Shown one piece after another: positions 49,289-63,810 of a DNA stretch of 64,000 nt (position 1 is the first letter of the stretch; the number at the start of each line of letters is the position of its first letter). This DNA is from Penelope pileata. Lineage: Eukaryota; Chordata; Aves; Galliformes; Cracidae. The stretch lies in assembly GCA_013396635.1 (NCBI GenBank), contig WBMW01000797.1, positions 1 to 64,000 on the forward strand. Direction: 5' to 3'. The position numbers and the translations under genes were made by a program. The notes beneath the pieces are model-generated. The model was not told the DNA's origin. It saw only the letters and a program-made list of their open reading frames with translations, and did not search any database.

Positions 49289-52200
49289 GCACTGTTTGGG
49301 TAGTGTTACCTCATCATTGTAAGTGAGATGTAAACATGTGCTTAACATTAATTAGTGTGTTCAAACGCTGCATTCAAGAGCATAGCCAGCTGTGCTGCCT
49401 TTCACACATGGGGTGCACGGCGTGGCCAAACCCGTCATTGGTGTCCTGGTGCCATTGTGCATGGCATGCTCACAGCCTCTGCCTTCACAGTGTCCGTTGC
49501 TGATCTTCTGGTTATGTTCTAAAGGGGGAGAGGCTGGAGTGAAGTTACCGTCAGCAGGAGTATTAATTCTGTGGCCCAACAGGTAGATCTAAATAAATGA
49601 GCCACGTGAACGGTCAGATGATATTCCAGGATTTATTGATAAGAAGAAGGCCAGTGGATGAGTGAATTGAACATTTGTTGTAGAAGTCCACTTCCAGCCT
49701 AAAAGGAAAGGAGATGTACCCTTGCATACTTGGAAGCCTCTGTGTTGGCGCTCCGATGCTACTGACCCTACGTGAGGTGTTCATCTAACCCTACCAGGTC
49801 ACTCACAGGATGAGAAGAATGTATGATGTATGATGTTCCTCTGTGGCAGCTTGCTTGCGGGCAGTTGGAAGGTCAGTGATGTTAAAGAAAAGGTTGTAAA
49901 TGCCCATTTCTCTGGCCTTCTGTCTTACTGAGAGATGCTCGTTTTTTCCATGATACACTGTAGTACTTGGGAGAAAATTCAAGTGGCTATGGCTAAATCT
50001 GGTTTGGCAGTAGATGGTTATGACTACTGTCCTGGTTGTTTGTGTCATGTTACATTTACACAGTTTTGTGTCACAGCTATTGTGGCGGTTTTTTTATGTT
50101 TGAGGAGCACTGGTCTGCTAATAACTGAAATTAATTTGAAACTGAGATGTGAATTCAGCATTCTTTGTCCAAAAGACCTTATTAGTATGATCAAGCCAAA
50201 TTTAATTGTTAAAATACTGCACTGTTTGTCCTTTAGAATTACTTGAGGAAATACCAAAAGGCGGAGGCTTGATGGTCTGTGGTTGGCGTGGTGGATGGAG
50301 GGGACAATGTAGGGAGTCATTGTGACATAACTAGTAACTTGGATTTTTGTTCTTTGTATTTATGTTGGCAATTATCTGAAAAAGCCCTTGAAAATAAAGA
50401 ACAGAATGCTGAAATTAAAAAACAATCCATAGAACTGTTGTTGGGCTGGTGTTTCTTCATGCTGGCATACAACAAATCATGAGAGGAGCAGACAAACTGT
50501 GGAGTTCTCTGGATAGTTCAAGTTACCTGGTTCAGATTTCTTAGGGTGCATGCCTCTGTTCCTTTGAGAAGCTGCACGTACACGTGTGTAATTTGACTTG
50601 TGGACTTTTAGTCATAAAAGCTTTAATAACATTGTCAGTATGCTCCTGGTATTGACCACCAGAGAACGATGCAGGGTAACAACAATTAACATTTACATAA
50701 TAAGCCCACCGAAATGTTGCATGGAGAACAGTTGGATGTGTTTGTTTAAGTGCTATGGTGGCCAGGATCCATTGGCTAGGATCCACTTGAAAATCAGATT
50801 AAAAGTTTCTGTGCTTGACAAATACAATGTCATTAGTTTAAAAATTCCCTGAAGGCTGCTGTTGTAATTAGATGAGCCTGAAGCATCCAACAGTAAAATT
50901 TGTTTTCCTCCAGGAATGACAAGTAGAATCTTTTAAAAAAGGAGAATAAGGTAAAATGCCTTGACTGATCTTTGTCAGAGAGAGCAACCACAGTAAGAAA
51001 GAGATTTGCCAGGAATGAAAGCGACAGCCGAAGCCACGACGGCCTATGGTCAGTGGGGTGGGCCAGCCGCAGCAGGGGGGCAGTGAGACCCATAGGAATC
51101 CTGCTGAAAGGACACTCACAGTGATCACTGGGTAGATGCTCCTTATCAAGGGATTCACTAAATTAGGTGTCATAGATGCTGAGCATTGGTAAAAATAGCA
51201 GCAAAAAAGTTACAGAACCAGTGACTCTCTTTGGAGCATGTTTGTCACAAAAGTTTATTCCATATTTCTGTGTTTCTTTGTTCTCTCGGAGTGTGAAATT
51301 CATAGTTCTGGGCCGCAGTGTTTCAGCTTCAAAAGCTATGCATGTTAAGCTGTGTATTTATTTAAGATTTATTTTAGAGTGAATTATTCTGCTTGGTTGA
51401 TCATGTTATTTTTCTGCAGCATTACTGATTTGAATCTGTTTCAAGCTGGTAGTTTGAGAAAGCAGTTATTTCTCTCACAAGAAATAACAGCGTAGAGATT
51501 GTGAACTCATCATCTCTTTAAAATATAACCGGAGCTACATAAAAACCATCATTTATGCTTTTTAATTGATTGCTCTAATAAAGATGTCTACATTGCCTAC
51601 ATGAACATAAATATTGTCCTTAAAGAAATAATTCCTCACATATTTGTATTGCATAGGAGAATCACGAACCCGACTGTGGTGGGCTCTCGGAGACTGGCGA
51701 AATGTTGCTGGGGGTAAGCCAGGCTGTGGCAGTGCCGGCTGTCTGAGCAGGCTTAGAGCCTGGCCTTGGCCCTGCCCCTGCTCCCAGCCCTCTGTCATGG
51801 TTAGTGGCTCCCTAGGGAGCTCTTGGCTGTGCCAGCAGGGCCAAACTGGGCACATAGCTCAGGGAAAGCCACAGACCAGGGACTGTATAAATAAAAATAT
51901 AAATGTACACTTACACGTATATACATTGTTTCGTAGAACAACTAGCTTCACTTCTTGAATAATGTACTGCTGAGTGATGTCCAGGTCTTTGCAAAAATGC
52001 TGTGAGGCTCTTGTAAGCCTGTGTAGCAAGGTATCAGAACCAGAATAAATGTCAGAGTTCACAGGGTGTTTGTCTCAAACGCTCACCTGCTAATCTCTGT
52101 GTGTAGCTATTACACCACTTCTGTTTCATTTTCTAAAAGGTGCTTTTACTTCCTTAGAATTAAATAACTTACTACTAGTAAAATATAGCTTAGACCTAAC

Positions 52201-53148
52201 TCAACATTTAAACACATTCCATTAACTTGGAAAAGCGTGTATTATGAACCTGTTCTGAAGTTGGTTAAGTATGCGTTTTGTTGGGCTGTTAAGTGTGACA
52301 GGTTCATATTTTTCATTATAAAACTGTTGGTTAATGTGGAGAGCCACTGTAAACACGGCAGTGCTGCTTCTCAGCAGCTGTGAATTGTCACCCTCCTTAG
52401 AGTTCCCCAGAATTCTTACAATTTTTGAGTATTTCCAAACTTAGGGAGGTTTATTAAAGAAGGAAAGAGCTGTAATCTTAATTACAGGCAATATAAAAGG
52501 GCATAACTTTTAACTGGGTTATTCTGATTCGTGCTTCATAAGGCATGCCAAATGCAGTTTAAGTGGATTGAAAGAATATGGTCTGCTTTGATCAGTGTAT
52601 ATGATCAGCTTTTCCTTCAATCTGTGCAGTGTACTAAGAAGTCAGCTTAAAAATGCTGTGAAATGTAGCTTACTATAGAAAAAAGCAAAAAAAATTGGAT
52701 ATGTTCACACTTCCTGTGAATGAGGAAAAAGCTTTCTAGTATGAATATTTTACTTTCCAAGTTTCCTTGAAGTAGTTTCTTCACTGGGTATTTGTATGAT
52801 TGCATGTTCTTATTTTGCAGAACTTTAGATAATTTGGTTTAACAGGACTTGATTGAAGGCATTTTATCTCATTAAAATGTAAATGTAGGTAATCATACCT
52901 CACATTTTGGTAGCTCTTCACTTAGAAGCTCAATGACATTGTGTCTATAGTGCATGTGTCTGTGATTCTTCTGGTTGTTAACGGAAATTAGAGCTCCAGT
53001 TACCTTCTACTGCTGTATTTTCACCTGCAGGTAATATTTTACTTATTTACAGTTTGCATTAAATAGCAAGGCTAGAAAACTTACTGAGGGGGGGAAAAAG
53101 TATCACCCATCTTACAGAGGAACTGAACATGTAATATTGCAAGCCGTC

Positions 53149-53168
53149 TTTTTTTTTTTTTTTTTTTT
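53149..53168 (+). repeat. Poly-T tract of about 20
   Basis: A homopolymer T-run of about 20, followed directly by gtacagaaatag. No adjacent retroelement body was recognised. Confidence 0.85.
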
Positions 53169-56100
53169 GTACAGAAATAGAGAGTAGGTTTAAGTCTTCA
53201 TCCATTATTCATGCATGAAGATGACCCAAGCAATAAAGATTTACAAATGCTTATAGGACTGTTCCTGTCAGACAGTGCAGGAGCAGTTTTGTACAGGCAT
53301 TTGCTGTGGAAAGAATGAGTCGGGCTGGGAACTATTCCATGGACATGCCTGTCTGGTGCACTGCAGTTAGCAAAGTCCAGGATTAAGGCTGAAAGAACTG
53401 GGGCTTAAATGCTCATAGTTGTAAAGATTCAGCTATTGAACAGTCTTCCAAATCATCTCAGTGAAATCTGAAGTCTTACGAAAGCTTCTGAACTTCTGTG
53501 TCTGGGAAAACTCTTTTATGACAAGTGTTGTTCCAATGAGAAAAACTCCCTCTTGCTGCTGTTATCTCCCTTTCAGACAGCGCATCATAAACAATGCGAG
53601 CCTGAACTGTGCTTTCGTTTAATGGGACAACTTCCATTAAATCTGCTAGGGACCACACTACTCTTTTGATTTACAGATACTGATACTGGTCTTTGTGGCA
53701 GCATAAAACCCAAAGAATGACACACAACATCCTCCTGTTTTGCATTGAGATGTAGAATAGAAAAGTAACACATCCCCCAAATACTATTAAGCTTCTTAAG
53801 TATCTTTCCTTCATAAAAATAATGTTCTATAAAGAACTATACCTGGCATGTCCTCCTGTTCCCGAGTTCAACTATTATGGATTTGATTATTTAAAATTAA
53901 AAATTCTTACTTTCGGAGTCCAAGTGATTTCATGTAACAACAGGTTGTGAGTTTCTTTTTCCCTTAGTTATCATGTGTTTAATGTGGCTGTTTAATTACA
54001 AAGCCACAGACCTTTAATCAATTAACCACAGAACAAGAACAATTTGGGTATTAAGACTATATAGTCTGAAATGTCATGTATCTGTTATCTTTAAATTATT
54101 CTTTTGATTAATTTCTTTGAAGTGTTCCTATCTTGTCATCCTTTTTGTCCCAAAGCACTTTTTCTTCTGATTTCCTTCCTTCACTGATTTTTTTTTTCTC
54201 ACTCAGTTTCTCTCTCATTCACTCACTTTATTTTTTTTGTCTTCAGGGTTCTCTGCAGTTCTCATCATTCTAACACCTCCTCAGGCCTTCAGTTGTTCTG
54301 GACTTGTGCAGTTCCCTGCATACACATTCATTCTTGCAGATTTAGTTGTCCTTTTTCTTTTTTTAGTGACAGTGGGTGCCTGGAGAGTTAGCTGAACTTT
54401 GAATGTGCTTCAGTAGGGTAATAGGTTAAAAAAAAATATATAATTTTTTTCGAAAAAGCATTTTCTAGATCATGGAGATAGCTCTGGAGACACTCATGCT
54501 GTCCACCTATGGGAAAAGCAAGATGTGAATTGAGTGGAGGATTGTGGCCAGAAAGTGATGGACATGATGAGGATTCAGCTGGTGTGTAGCAGGTGACATG
54601 GTCACCTTTTTGGTCAGCTGCTGAACTCTACCAGTGCTCTAACTTTTCTGCAAAATATCATTTATGAGAGACCAAAAGTACATTCATGTCAGACTAGATC
54701 CCATGCATCAGGAGAAGGTGGCACGTGAGCTTTTGCTTTCACCTCCAACAACTCTAGTATGTCTAGTGTGTTAGCAATAAGGAGGAACATTCGCTTGAGC
54801 TTTTTTTTTTCAGTCTCTTCCACAAATGAAAAGAGGGATGCTCTCTTTCAAAATATGCAGCAAGGCAAATGGAGCACGGAGTGATTGGGATCTGTTCATA
54901 GAATCATTTGGTGCAGGTGTATGTATCTTTTTATTGATTAGCATGTTACAGCTTTTTCATAGAATTTAGCCATAAAAGATTAAGGTTAGTTCATGGATTT
55001 TTTTAGTCTCTTCAGAAAGTTAAAAATACAGTGCTGTGCCCACACACGTAACACTAATTTTAGGTTAAGATTTTTTTTTAGCAAAAACATGAAATTGTTA
55101 AAGTCATTTCTGAGCTGAGAATAAATTTGTAACGTTGTAAAAATGCTTTTTGCATACAGTTATTTCAAAGCCTCAGACTAGAAGTGTCTCATGATGCTTT
55201 ATTAGTTTTTAAAAAGTACTTTCATGAGAAGCAAGGGCTGTGAGTAATAAGTAAACATCAGTGATATATATGTACTTACGCAGGCAAAGTGTTGCAGAAG
55301 TGGTTGCTGCATGTTAGTGGTGCATCTAAGACTCCTAAATAATTAAAACACTTTTCTTTTTCTGTTAGGACAGTGGTGCTTTCAAACGTGTGCTCTTTGA
55401 ACAACTTGACACAGGCAGTTATATTTGTTTTAGATTTTGGGGAAAAAAAAATCACCCCTCTGCTAGAAACTAATTTGTCCTTTCATTTTGTTTGTTAACT
55501 TCGAGTATTTCTGATCAGCATTGACACTTAGAAACTTTACATGGGCTAAAAACTGCCATAACTGAACCTACTTAAATGTGCTTTTGTATAAAATTCTGAA
55601 TTTTGATCTAAATCAAATGCTTTTGGCTTTCATATCTGATGATCTTTAGGGCAGCTGCTTTCAGAGAAGAATTTATGAAGCAGCTGTATAAGGATTTCCA
55701 GTCATTACCTTCTATCAGCGTCCTCTGTTCTTTCAGTCTGCCTGGATTCATACGCTGCCCTTTCACTGTGCTTGTCTCATCTGAAGCACAGATCTGTAGG
55801 CCATGGGAAATTCTGGTGAGACTGGGTGAGAATTTAGCACTGGGTAATGCCTACTGAGCTGCAGCTTTGTTTTACCTTGCAAAATCACACACCATGTATA
55901 CAATTCATAAGAGAAATCAGCCCGTAAAACTAGAATAGCCATACCCTTTCTTTTGGAAGTCTATGGAGTCTGACGTGCAGTTTCATGGGAGATGAACAGA
56001 GTCCAATCTGTGACACAAGTCACAGTTTCATTGTAAATATTTGATAGAGCTTGGTATTTAACACTGCATTGCTCTGCAGTTGTACTCAGTAGCGAATTAA

Positions 56101-59100
56101 CAGTTTATTCTCACTGATATTAACACGTTTAGAAGAAATCTTAGTTCTATTGAAAGACGAAGAGAAAAAATATGCATGTCAAAAGGCAATTAAGTATTTG
56201 GCCTTAATTTTGTCTGGAAGAGAGGCTGGGAATTAGTGTTGGATGTGCATCCATTACTCGTATAAACCAGCAGTTTGGCTTTAAAATGTTCTGTGGTGGA
56301 AGGCAGATTGCCACGTGTAAAGGCAGTGCATTTCAGCATGCAGGGTAAGATACACGATGTGACGGAAAGATTAAATAATAGAAGGGAATGCCAGCATACC
56401 AGCATGGCTGCAGTTACGGGGGGAGTTTCTTGGTGCCGTTATCAATCCATTATTATGGATTTTGTTTTATTTCTGTTTTTTTTTCCTACTGTCATCTAAA
56501 TAGCTGCAAAATACCCAACCAATGGTTGTATTAAAGCAGTCTGCCTGCTGTTTATAATATAGTTACTGCAACTGTTTTCTTGCCACTTTTCTTTCTTCTC
56601 CACTGTTGATCTGTGGAGAAGAAATGTCTGCTGCTCAAATGAGTTGATACAGGTACTGGCAGGCAGCTTAGCATTTCTAGGAAATCACTGATCCATGCCT
56701 GGAAGTGATTGCAGTTGAATGACATCACTTGATGTTGTCCTTGTGCACACATGTGTTGTCCTAGTGCTTTTGAAATGCTGTGTGAAAGGATTCTTTTAAA
56801 CTACCTTGGGCATCTTCAGGTTTGGGGGTTGGTTGATTGGTTGGCTTTTAACCTGCATTCTGAAGTGATCCAAGATGGACTTGCTCTGGTTTGATAAAGT
56901 AAAATTTAAGGTGCTAAGGTGCCTTTTCTGCCTTTCGCCTTCCCTTTGCAAGCTCTAAGTGTCCAGCTGAGAGCAGAGGGCGTGACAGACTGCAGATAGG
57001 AGATCTCCAAAGCAGCTTTCTCCTGGCTGGCATGAGTGGTCATGAGGAGGCGCAGGGCCTTGAGGTGAAACCTCTGCACTATGGGGAGCCTGCTGTGGGA
57101 CTCAGCCCTGCTTCTGTTGTGAATGGTGGAAGAGCTGATGGAATGGTGGGGGTACCTGCAGCGTACTTGGGAGCTGGGAAACACAGATAAATGAATTGGG
57201 GGAAGGGAGTTTTCAAAATAAAGGTCAATAAAATGGATTGATTCAATAAAGACTAACAAAAACAGCTTGAAAGCATCAGGCTTGTTAAACAAGGTAGCAA
57301 TTAAAGCAAGATTAAGTTTGTTGCAAGGATTAACGAATCCATGCAGCTTCATTTGTTTTCATTAAAATCCTGGAGTGCGAGCTCACTGTTTTTAATACTG
57401 TAAGTTTTATTGTTTAAATTCTGAAACGGAAGCTGCCATTATTTTGGTGGAAAGTCTGATTGCTTTCTTGGCTCAGGAAGGGCCTTTGAGCTAACGTTAT
57501 CTTGAAACTTGTAACAACACTACTACCCTCTAAATATTTTGGCTTGTTCTTCCTATGTTGATTAAGCAGGAGGGGTTTTGTTCTTCCATTAGCAGGTGAA
57601 GAACAGCAGCAGAGAGACTCAGGTAGCTTGTTCTACTAGACTCAGTATTAGAAGGTCTTAGATTTTTTATATAGAGGGCTAGCATTGCAGAAGTACTGTC
57701 TAACTCTGAGAATTTTAGAGAATGACTGAGGAATATAGTAGAACTAGACAAAAGATGTTCAAAAGTATGAAGTAGCTTCAGTGAAACTAAGTTGAATAGA
57801 CTTTTATCATGAAAAAAATCTGAGAAGAATGGGACAAATATCTATACAATCACAAAAAAATCCGGGGAAACAATAGAATTTTTCTTTCATTATTTCAGAT
57901 AATGTAAAAGTTAGGAGGCACCTAGCAAAACCATCATGGAACAAGGTTCATAAAGGATCACTGGTCATAAAGGATCGTGGGAACCAAAAAAATGTAAATG
58001 TCATTATAGCAGTATTTGGAAATGGTTCTGAACAGAGCACCAGTGGAGCAAGACTTAGGGGTGATGGTGGCACATACAGCTTACACGGTGTGAGCTGGAA
58101 GACAGCCCACGGGCAATAAAGGGACTGTTGAACGTACAAGTCCTTTTTCAGACTTGAGGCAGCAGCACCAATCTCTGAAACTAAGTATGCTTTGAAAATA
58201 ACACCTCTGACTTTGACTGTTAAGATCAATTTACTGCTAGTAAGCGGATCAGGTACCTGAGAGAATGTTCTCTGAGACAAGAGGATGTGTAACTGATACT
58301 GGTAATTTCCTTTTCTTGCTTGCAGACTGAGTTTACCTATATATTTGTGAGGTGTACTTGGGAGAAAGATTAACATAGTCTTGCTGCTGGTACATTTTAG
58401 TTTCCTCCTTTTCTGTCTGGTTGGTTGATCTCTGCTTATTAATATTTCCTTAGATTGGCATTACATCATTCAACATGCATTTTATTTGTGTATATATATA
58501 TATTTGTCATTGCCTCTTCACAGGGCAGGTGCCGGAACAGACAACTCTTTTTGATGATTGCAGAATTTCTGGGTCACTGTGCAGTTCTGGAACTGATATT
58601 GTTGTCAGAGTGAGAACATTGAAGGTTACAGGAAATATTTGCAATGTTTTATAATTATTGTATCTACATTTGCATGGCTATTGTTGTATTGCCCTGCAGT
58701 TTCAAGAGGATAATTTAACAGCCTGAAAATTTGGAAATACCAAGAATGATGGGTAACATTTTGTGTATACTGGACACTCATGATGTTTTCTCCTATTAGA
58801 TAGCACATGATAGCCCATGTGATTAGGACTTCAGGGATGCACTAAACTTGATAGAAGGATATATTTAACTAATGGTTGCACCTGTGACCAGTTCTTAATG
58901 CAAAACTCAGGGAAAGGGCTGGGGTAAAGGGGGTGGAGGCAGAATTTAACTGGAAATCAGCGCGACTGTTGGTTCCCCAATGTCACCTTAAAAAGCAGAA
59001 AAATCTTTATGCTTTGCTTTCAGTGTGGAGGGTAGACGATATTTCCTTTGGAAATGCCTTTTTATGTCAACATACTCATGTGATAGTTCTGCATAAGAGA

Positions 59101-62100
59101 AGACTTTCCTGGTAGAGAAAAGATTGGGATAGCTGATTCACGTCTCAGCCCACTGACAATTTGCAGGTGCTGCTCTGGCCGCTCTTCCAGAAAACAGTGA
59201 CTCATCATGACCTGCAGCAGGGCTAGGATATAGGTAGAAGCACACTGTGGGAAGTTTTAGTTCAACTAAGTCATACATCTGTAGTTCCTCCCCCTGTGAC
59301 GCTTAATGGACAATTAAATGCAATCTGGTTTGTTTCAATAAATATTATTCTTTTCCAAAAGGAATGCCAGGCTTGTTAAAATGCCTCTGGATTCATTACG
59401 AGAAGTCTTTAAAATGCTTTATATAGTTCACTGTGATTGCTTTATGAAGTGCTTCAGAATAAGGAAAAAGTTTCATGAGAAAAACGGAGGGAGGTAAACT
59501 GGCTCAGAGCAAAAAATCGGTAGCTGCTCTGCCTGGAAGGGGGGTAAGGAGGGATAATTTAGCAGTCCTGCGCTTGTATTCCTGAGGCCGCTCACTTACA
59601 GTACCATTGTGAATTAAGCAAATGTTTGCATGTTGATGTGGGGGAGAATTTTTGCTGTATTGCAAATTGTCTTCACTTCGTTCTTTAGCTTTAGGAGCAA
59701 ACAAAGCATTCATAGGATGGTTCTAGTGATGTAGGTTTTGGGCTTTATTTTTTAAATAGATTTTAATTTCTCTGGATGCAGTAATAGTGCATACCTTGTT
59801 CCTTAGCCCATAGAGTTGCAGAGGTGAGATGCATGCAGGTTAGCTGGGATGGAGCAGCACCTTTAAGAGTAAATGCAAGGACAGTGGGAAGTCAGGTCTT
59901 ATCAACTGGGGACTCTAAGGAAGTAAGGAGGAAGCATAAAGGGAGTTAGATGACTGTTAGAAGTCATTTGGCATACTAAATTGCCATTTAATCTGTTGGA
60001 GAGTTTCCAGGATTGTCATCTGTTATTGGCATGTTGGCTTTATTTAACAGGCTAAGAATAATTAAACAGTGCAATTTATTAGCATTATTTGTCCCAGTTT
60101 TATGTTCTTTCATTGCAACTGATGATTTTGGGGATGAACAGCATTGCAGAATTGTTTTCTCTTTCAAAAACAAAGAAAATGGGTTCTGGTTACATAGGCA
60201 CAATATATTGTTCATGTAAGGTCATGTGTTTGGATGTTAATGTAAAGGCAGACTGAGCAGAAGAGGCTGATCTCCCATACTGTGATTCTGCTGCTGTCAC
60301 TGACTGAGAAGAACAGTGTTTCATATTGTCATATTGTTCATATTCCTGTTGTCAAGAATCAGTCATACCGAAGCCATGGTATACCACTTGATTTCTTAAA
60401 TCTTCCTGCAATTCAGGACTCTGTTACTCTCTTTTCTATGTTACTATGTTTAAAACACATGGTTTTAAGTACATTGATATATATGTTTAGCTTTTCCATA
60501 TATCGAATTCAGTATGCAGTATTTAAAACCATATATTCCAGTTTTGGTGGATCGCCTTAGGCAAAAGTCTATTGTAATATTTATGTATTTTTTCTGGCTC
60601 TGTAAGTACACTGTTACACTTCCTTGACTCTGATCTAGAAATGTTCAGTCTGTAGCAAGCATCACTGGCGATGATTGAAAGAGGCAAGTTTGGACCTTAC
60701 CAAATTTCCTGGTTGACCTCAAAAGCATTTAGTTTTAATAGGGAGATGGAAAAGAAACATTGGAGTTCATCCAGAATGTGATTGTAATAGGCAAGTTTTT
60801 GTTTTGTTTGCTTAGTGTGCACAATATAATCCATGTTCATTTTTGAAAATTTAATTTTGTGTTTTAGCTTCTCAAGATCACATACTGCAGAACCCAAGCT
60901 GATGTAATGTTGGCTCAGACACAGGAGGGCTGTGGTCTTGCTTCTTTTCTGCAGGGCACGTTAGGTATGTGGGAACACTTGGTAACCGTGTGAGCTCGTG
61001 CTGACATCATGACCATACGAGGCTTGCGTTTAAATCTACGCGTGAGTAGCTATTTAGGAAAACGTGTATGTTTAATTAACTGTCAGAGACATGTTTGCAT
61101 TTAAATGTCTTTATCAACCATTTATGTTAATAATAGTTTTCAGAACAAGAAATTGTAAGAGAATTTACATAAAATAATTTTCTTCTGAGAAAGGGGAAAT
61201 AAATGGTTTAATAAGTGCCCTTGGCATTTGGACACTAAAGCACTTTGCAGGAAGAAATTGGTTTTAATTTAAGTATTCAGATTTGTAGGGCAATTTAATT
61301 GAACTTTGTTTCATAAAAATGTTCTCATTGGAAAAAAAAAAAAGTATATATATGACATAATTGATCTCCAGTGATGAGAGGAAGTGCAAAGCAAAAGTTA
61401 AATTTCATAAGTGATTCTGATAAAAAGGTATTAGGCACTGAGAGGATATTGCACACTTAGTTTTGAACGTTATTCTCTCAGACATTTTTCTTCATTTTCT
61501 CGTGTACATTACAGCCAGTGGCTGAGTGCAGAACTAGGATTTTGCATAATATTTTTTTAGTCAGAATTGAGCTGTATACTTTACCACACTCCAGAAGGCA
61601 GTTAGTGTGAGCCTAAAAATCAGTGGCATTACAGCAAAATCTGTCCAGAGAGATGATGTCCAGGAAAAAGTTATCCAAGAATTGAAGAATTGTGGGACAA
61701 ATCTGAATTCTAAGCAAGAAATGTGGCTGTTTTATAGTGAAATGTGTTTAAGAATTAAACTGTTTTGAAGTCGAAATTCCAAATCATCCAAGTATGGAAG
61801 CATGTTTTTCAGTCCATCTTGTCTGAACACTGAAGTGCCTACTCAGTTTCCATAGATGCTTGATCAGATGCCTGGAGGAGAGCTGCAATTGCAGATGTTG
61901 AAAAATTTAAGTGAAACTCCTTCCTCTTTGGAAAATCAGCCCTATTTTTATGAAAGAGGAGTTCCTCTTGGAATGGAGAAATCTGATTGTATAGACAGAA
62001 TGAACTCTGGAGCTCCCCATCTTTTGGGGGGCAATCTTAGCTAAATTTAGTGTGCTATTACTCAAAATATTGTTCTTCTGCCTATTGTTGTTATTTGCTG

Positions 62101-63738
62101 TTTGTGTGTTTTAGCACTAACATTTTATCCAAGTTAAGTTTTATTCATATTACATATGCAGTTTTTGTTTGACTCCTGTCTTAGATGCAAATCTCTGAAA
62201 ATAAGTGTACCACAGGTGAATCTGTTGAGATTAGTGTGGCTTCTGGCCTTGCCTCCTGTGAATCAGTGAGCTTGTGTCTGGGCACTTCCAGGCAGGTGCT
62301 GTAGTGACTTTAGTGGCATTACACTGAATGGTTGTGTGACTTGGAAACCGGGAGAAACAGAGTGGTCAGTAATGCTCAGGGCATCTCTGTTGAGTGAGAT
62401 ATTCTCAGCCGATTCACGCACAAGAGAAAAGCAAAATAATCCTTTATTCAGCTCCCTGCTCCCCAGCCAAAACACACACAAAAATGCAAAACAAAGATCT
62501 GACAGTCTGACTGGATGAGATAATCTGTTCCTACACCAGATCTGGTGATTCACTTTATTTCAGTCAAGTGTTGTGTGCTTATTTACATGTTTGTTTAAAA
62601 CACTCTGCGTGTCACCTGGGAACGCTTATCTAAGGAACACGATTTGGGTGATAGGAGGTACCACCTTCTCCCTGTGGCTCACAAAGAGCCAGTCAAAGGG
62701 AAGGCTTGCAGAACTAGACATGCAGACCCCAGAAAGAACTGCTGTTCATTTCACTCCTTTCACAACCCTTATTTAAATTCTTCCAGAGGTAAATGAAAGC
62801 CTTCACTATACAAGCATGTCCTGTAATGAAGTTCTGCCTTATGGTAAGCCTTGCATTTTTGCCCTCCGTCTTTCCCAGTAAACTGTCAAGGTTCAGCTGC
62901 AGTCACTGCTAGGAAATTGCAGCATGTTTCAAGGTTGAATTGATCTAGCTTTAATTGTTAGCCACTGGATCCTATTGCGTTGTTATCAGCAAAGTTGGAA
63001 AGGTCTTCCTAGCAGATCTCCTTTTCAGTGAGTAAGTGCTTATGTCTGGTAATCAAATGACCTCTCACTCTTCTCTTCAGTTAGCTAATGTAGACAGGGC
63101 TCCCTAAGACTTCAAAAACGGAAGAAATAGATGGTAGAGGACAACAAATGGTGAATGATGGTGAGAGTGTAGGATGTAGAGCAAATAGGATGACATTTAT
63201 ACATCCTATTAGGAACAAATACACTTAAGGAAAAAAAAAATAACAAACTGAAGTTGAACGTGTCTTTGTTAGATGGTAAAATTGTAAATAGCATCATAGG
63301 AAGGCAGATCTGTGTGCCTCCTGCCTCAATAGACCCCCACAGAACCTTTAAGTTCTTCCACAGTGAATACCTCTTATTCAGCAGCATGTCTAAGTCATGC
63401 CTCTTTATACCTACCTCATATTATAAGCAGCTCCAAGAACTTTCTGCTTGTTTCTCCCACTTCAGAGACAGGAAAACTTCATGAGAAAATTTGAGCAGAT
63501 CTCTTTTCCCAGATTGTTGAAGTCCTTCATGATAAGTGGAATGGTACCTGGCATGGCCAGGGGTGCCAACATGGATCTTGGCCAAACACTGCATTGCAAT
63601 TTTCAATGACTGCCTTGGAAGTAACTCCCATGAAATAGGAAGGTGTTAATGCAAACTTTCAGCTTGGCTGAGATGCTGGGAATGATGCTGCTGTTCTTGA
63701 ACGAACGTTATAGAATTAAAGCCACACGTTTGTTTTCT

Positions 63739-63810
63739 GAAAAAAAAAAAAAAACCAACCAAAAAAACCCCACTAACAACAAGAAAACAACAAAAAAACA
63801 GGAGAAATAT
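63739..63810 (+). repeat. A-rich low-complexity tract
   Basis: A poly-A run of about 14 continues into A-rich sequence broken by CC and AAC units. It could be a degraded poly(A) tail, but no retroposed gene was recognised upstream. Confidence 0.7.

Noticed and set aside
54896..54930. catagaatcatttgg, resembling a CR1 3'-end reverse complement
   Set aside because: Only about 15 bases match and the flanks do not continue the element.
56906..57352. Open frame of 148 codons on the minus strand
   Set aside because: No recognisable family or motif, no flanking splice signals, and no promoter or poly(A) signal. I cannot support a gene.
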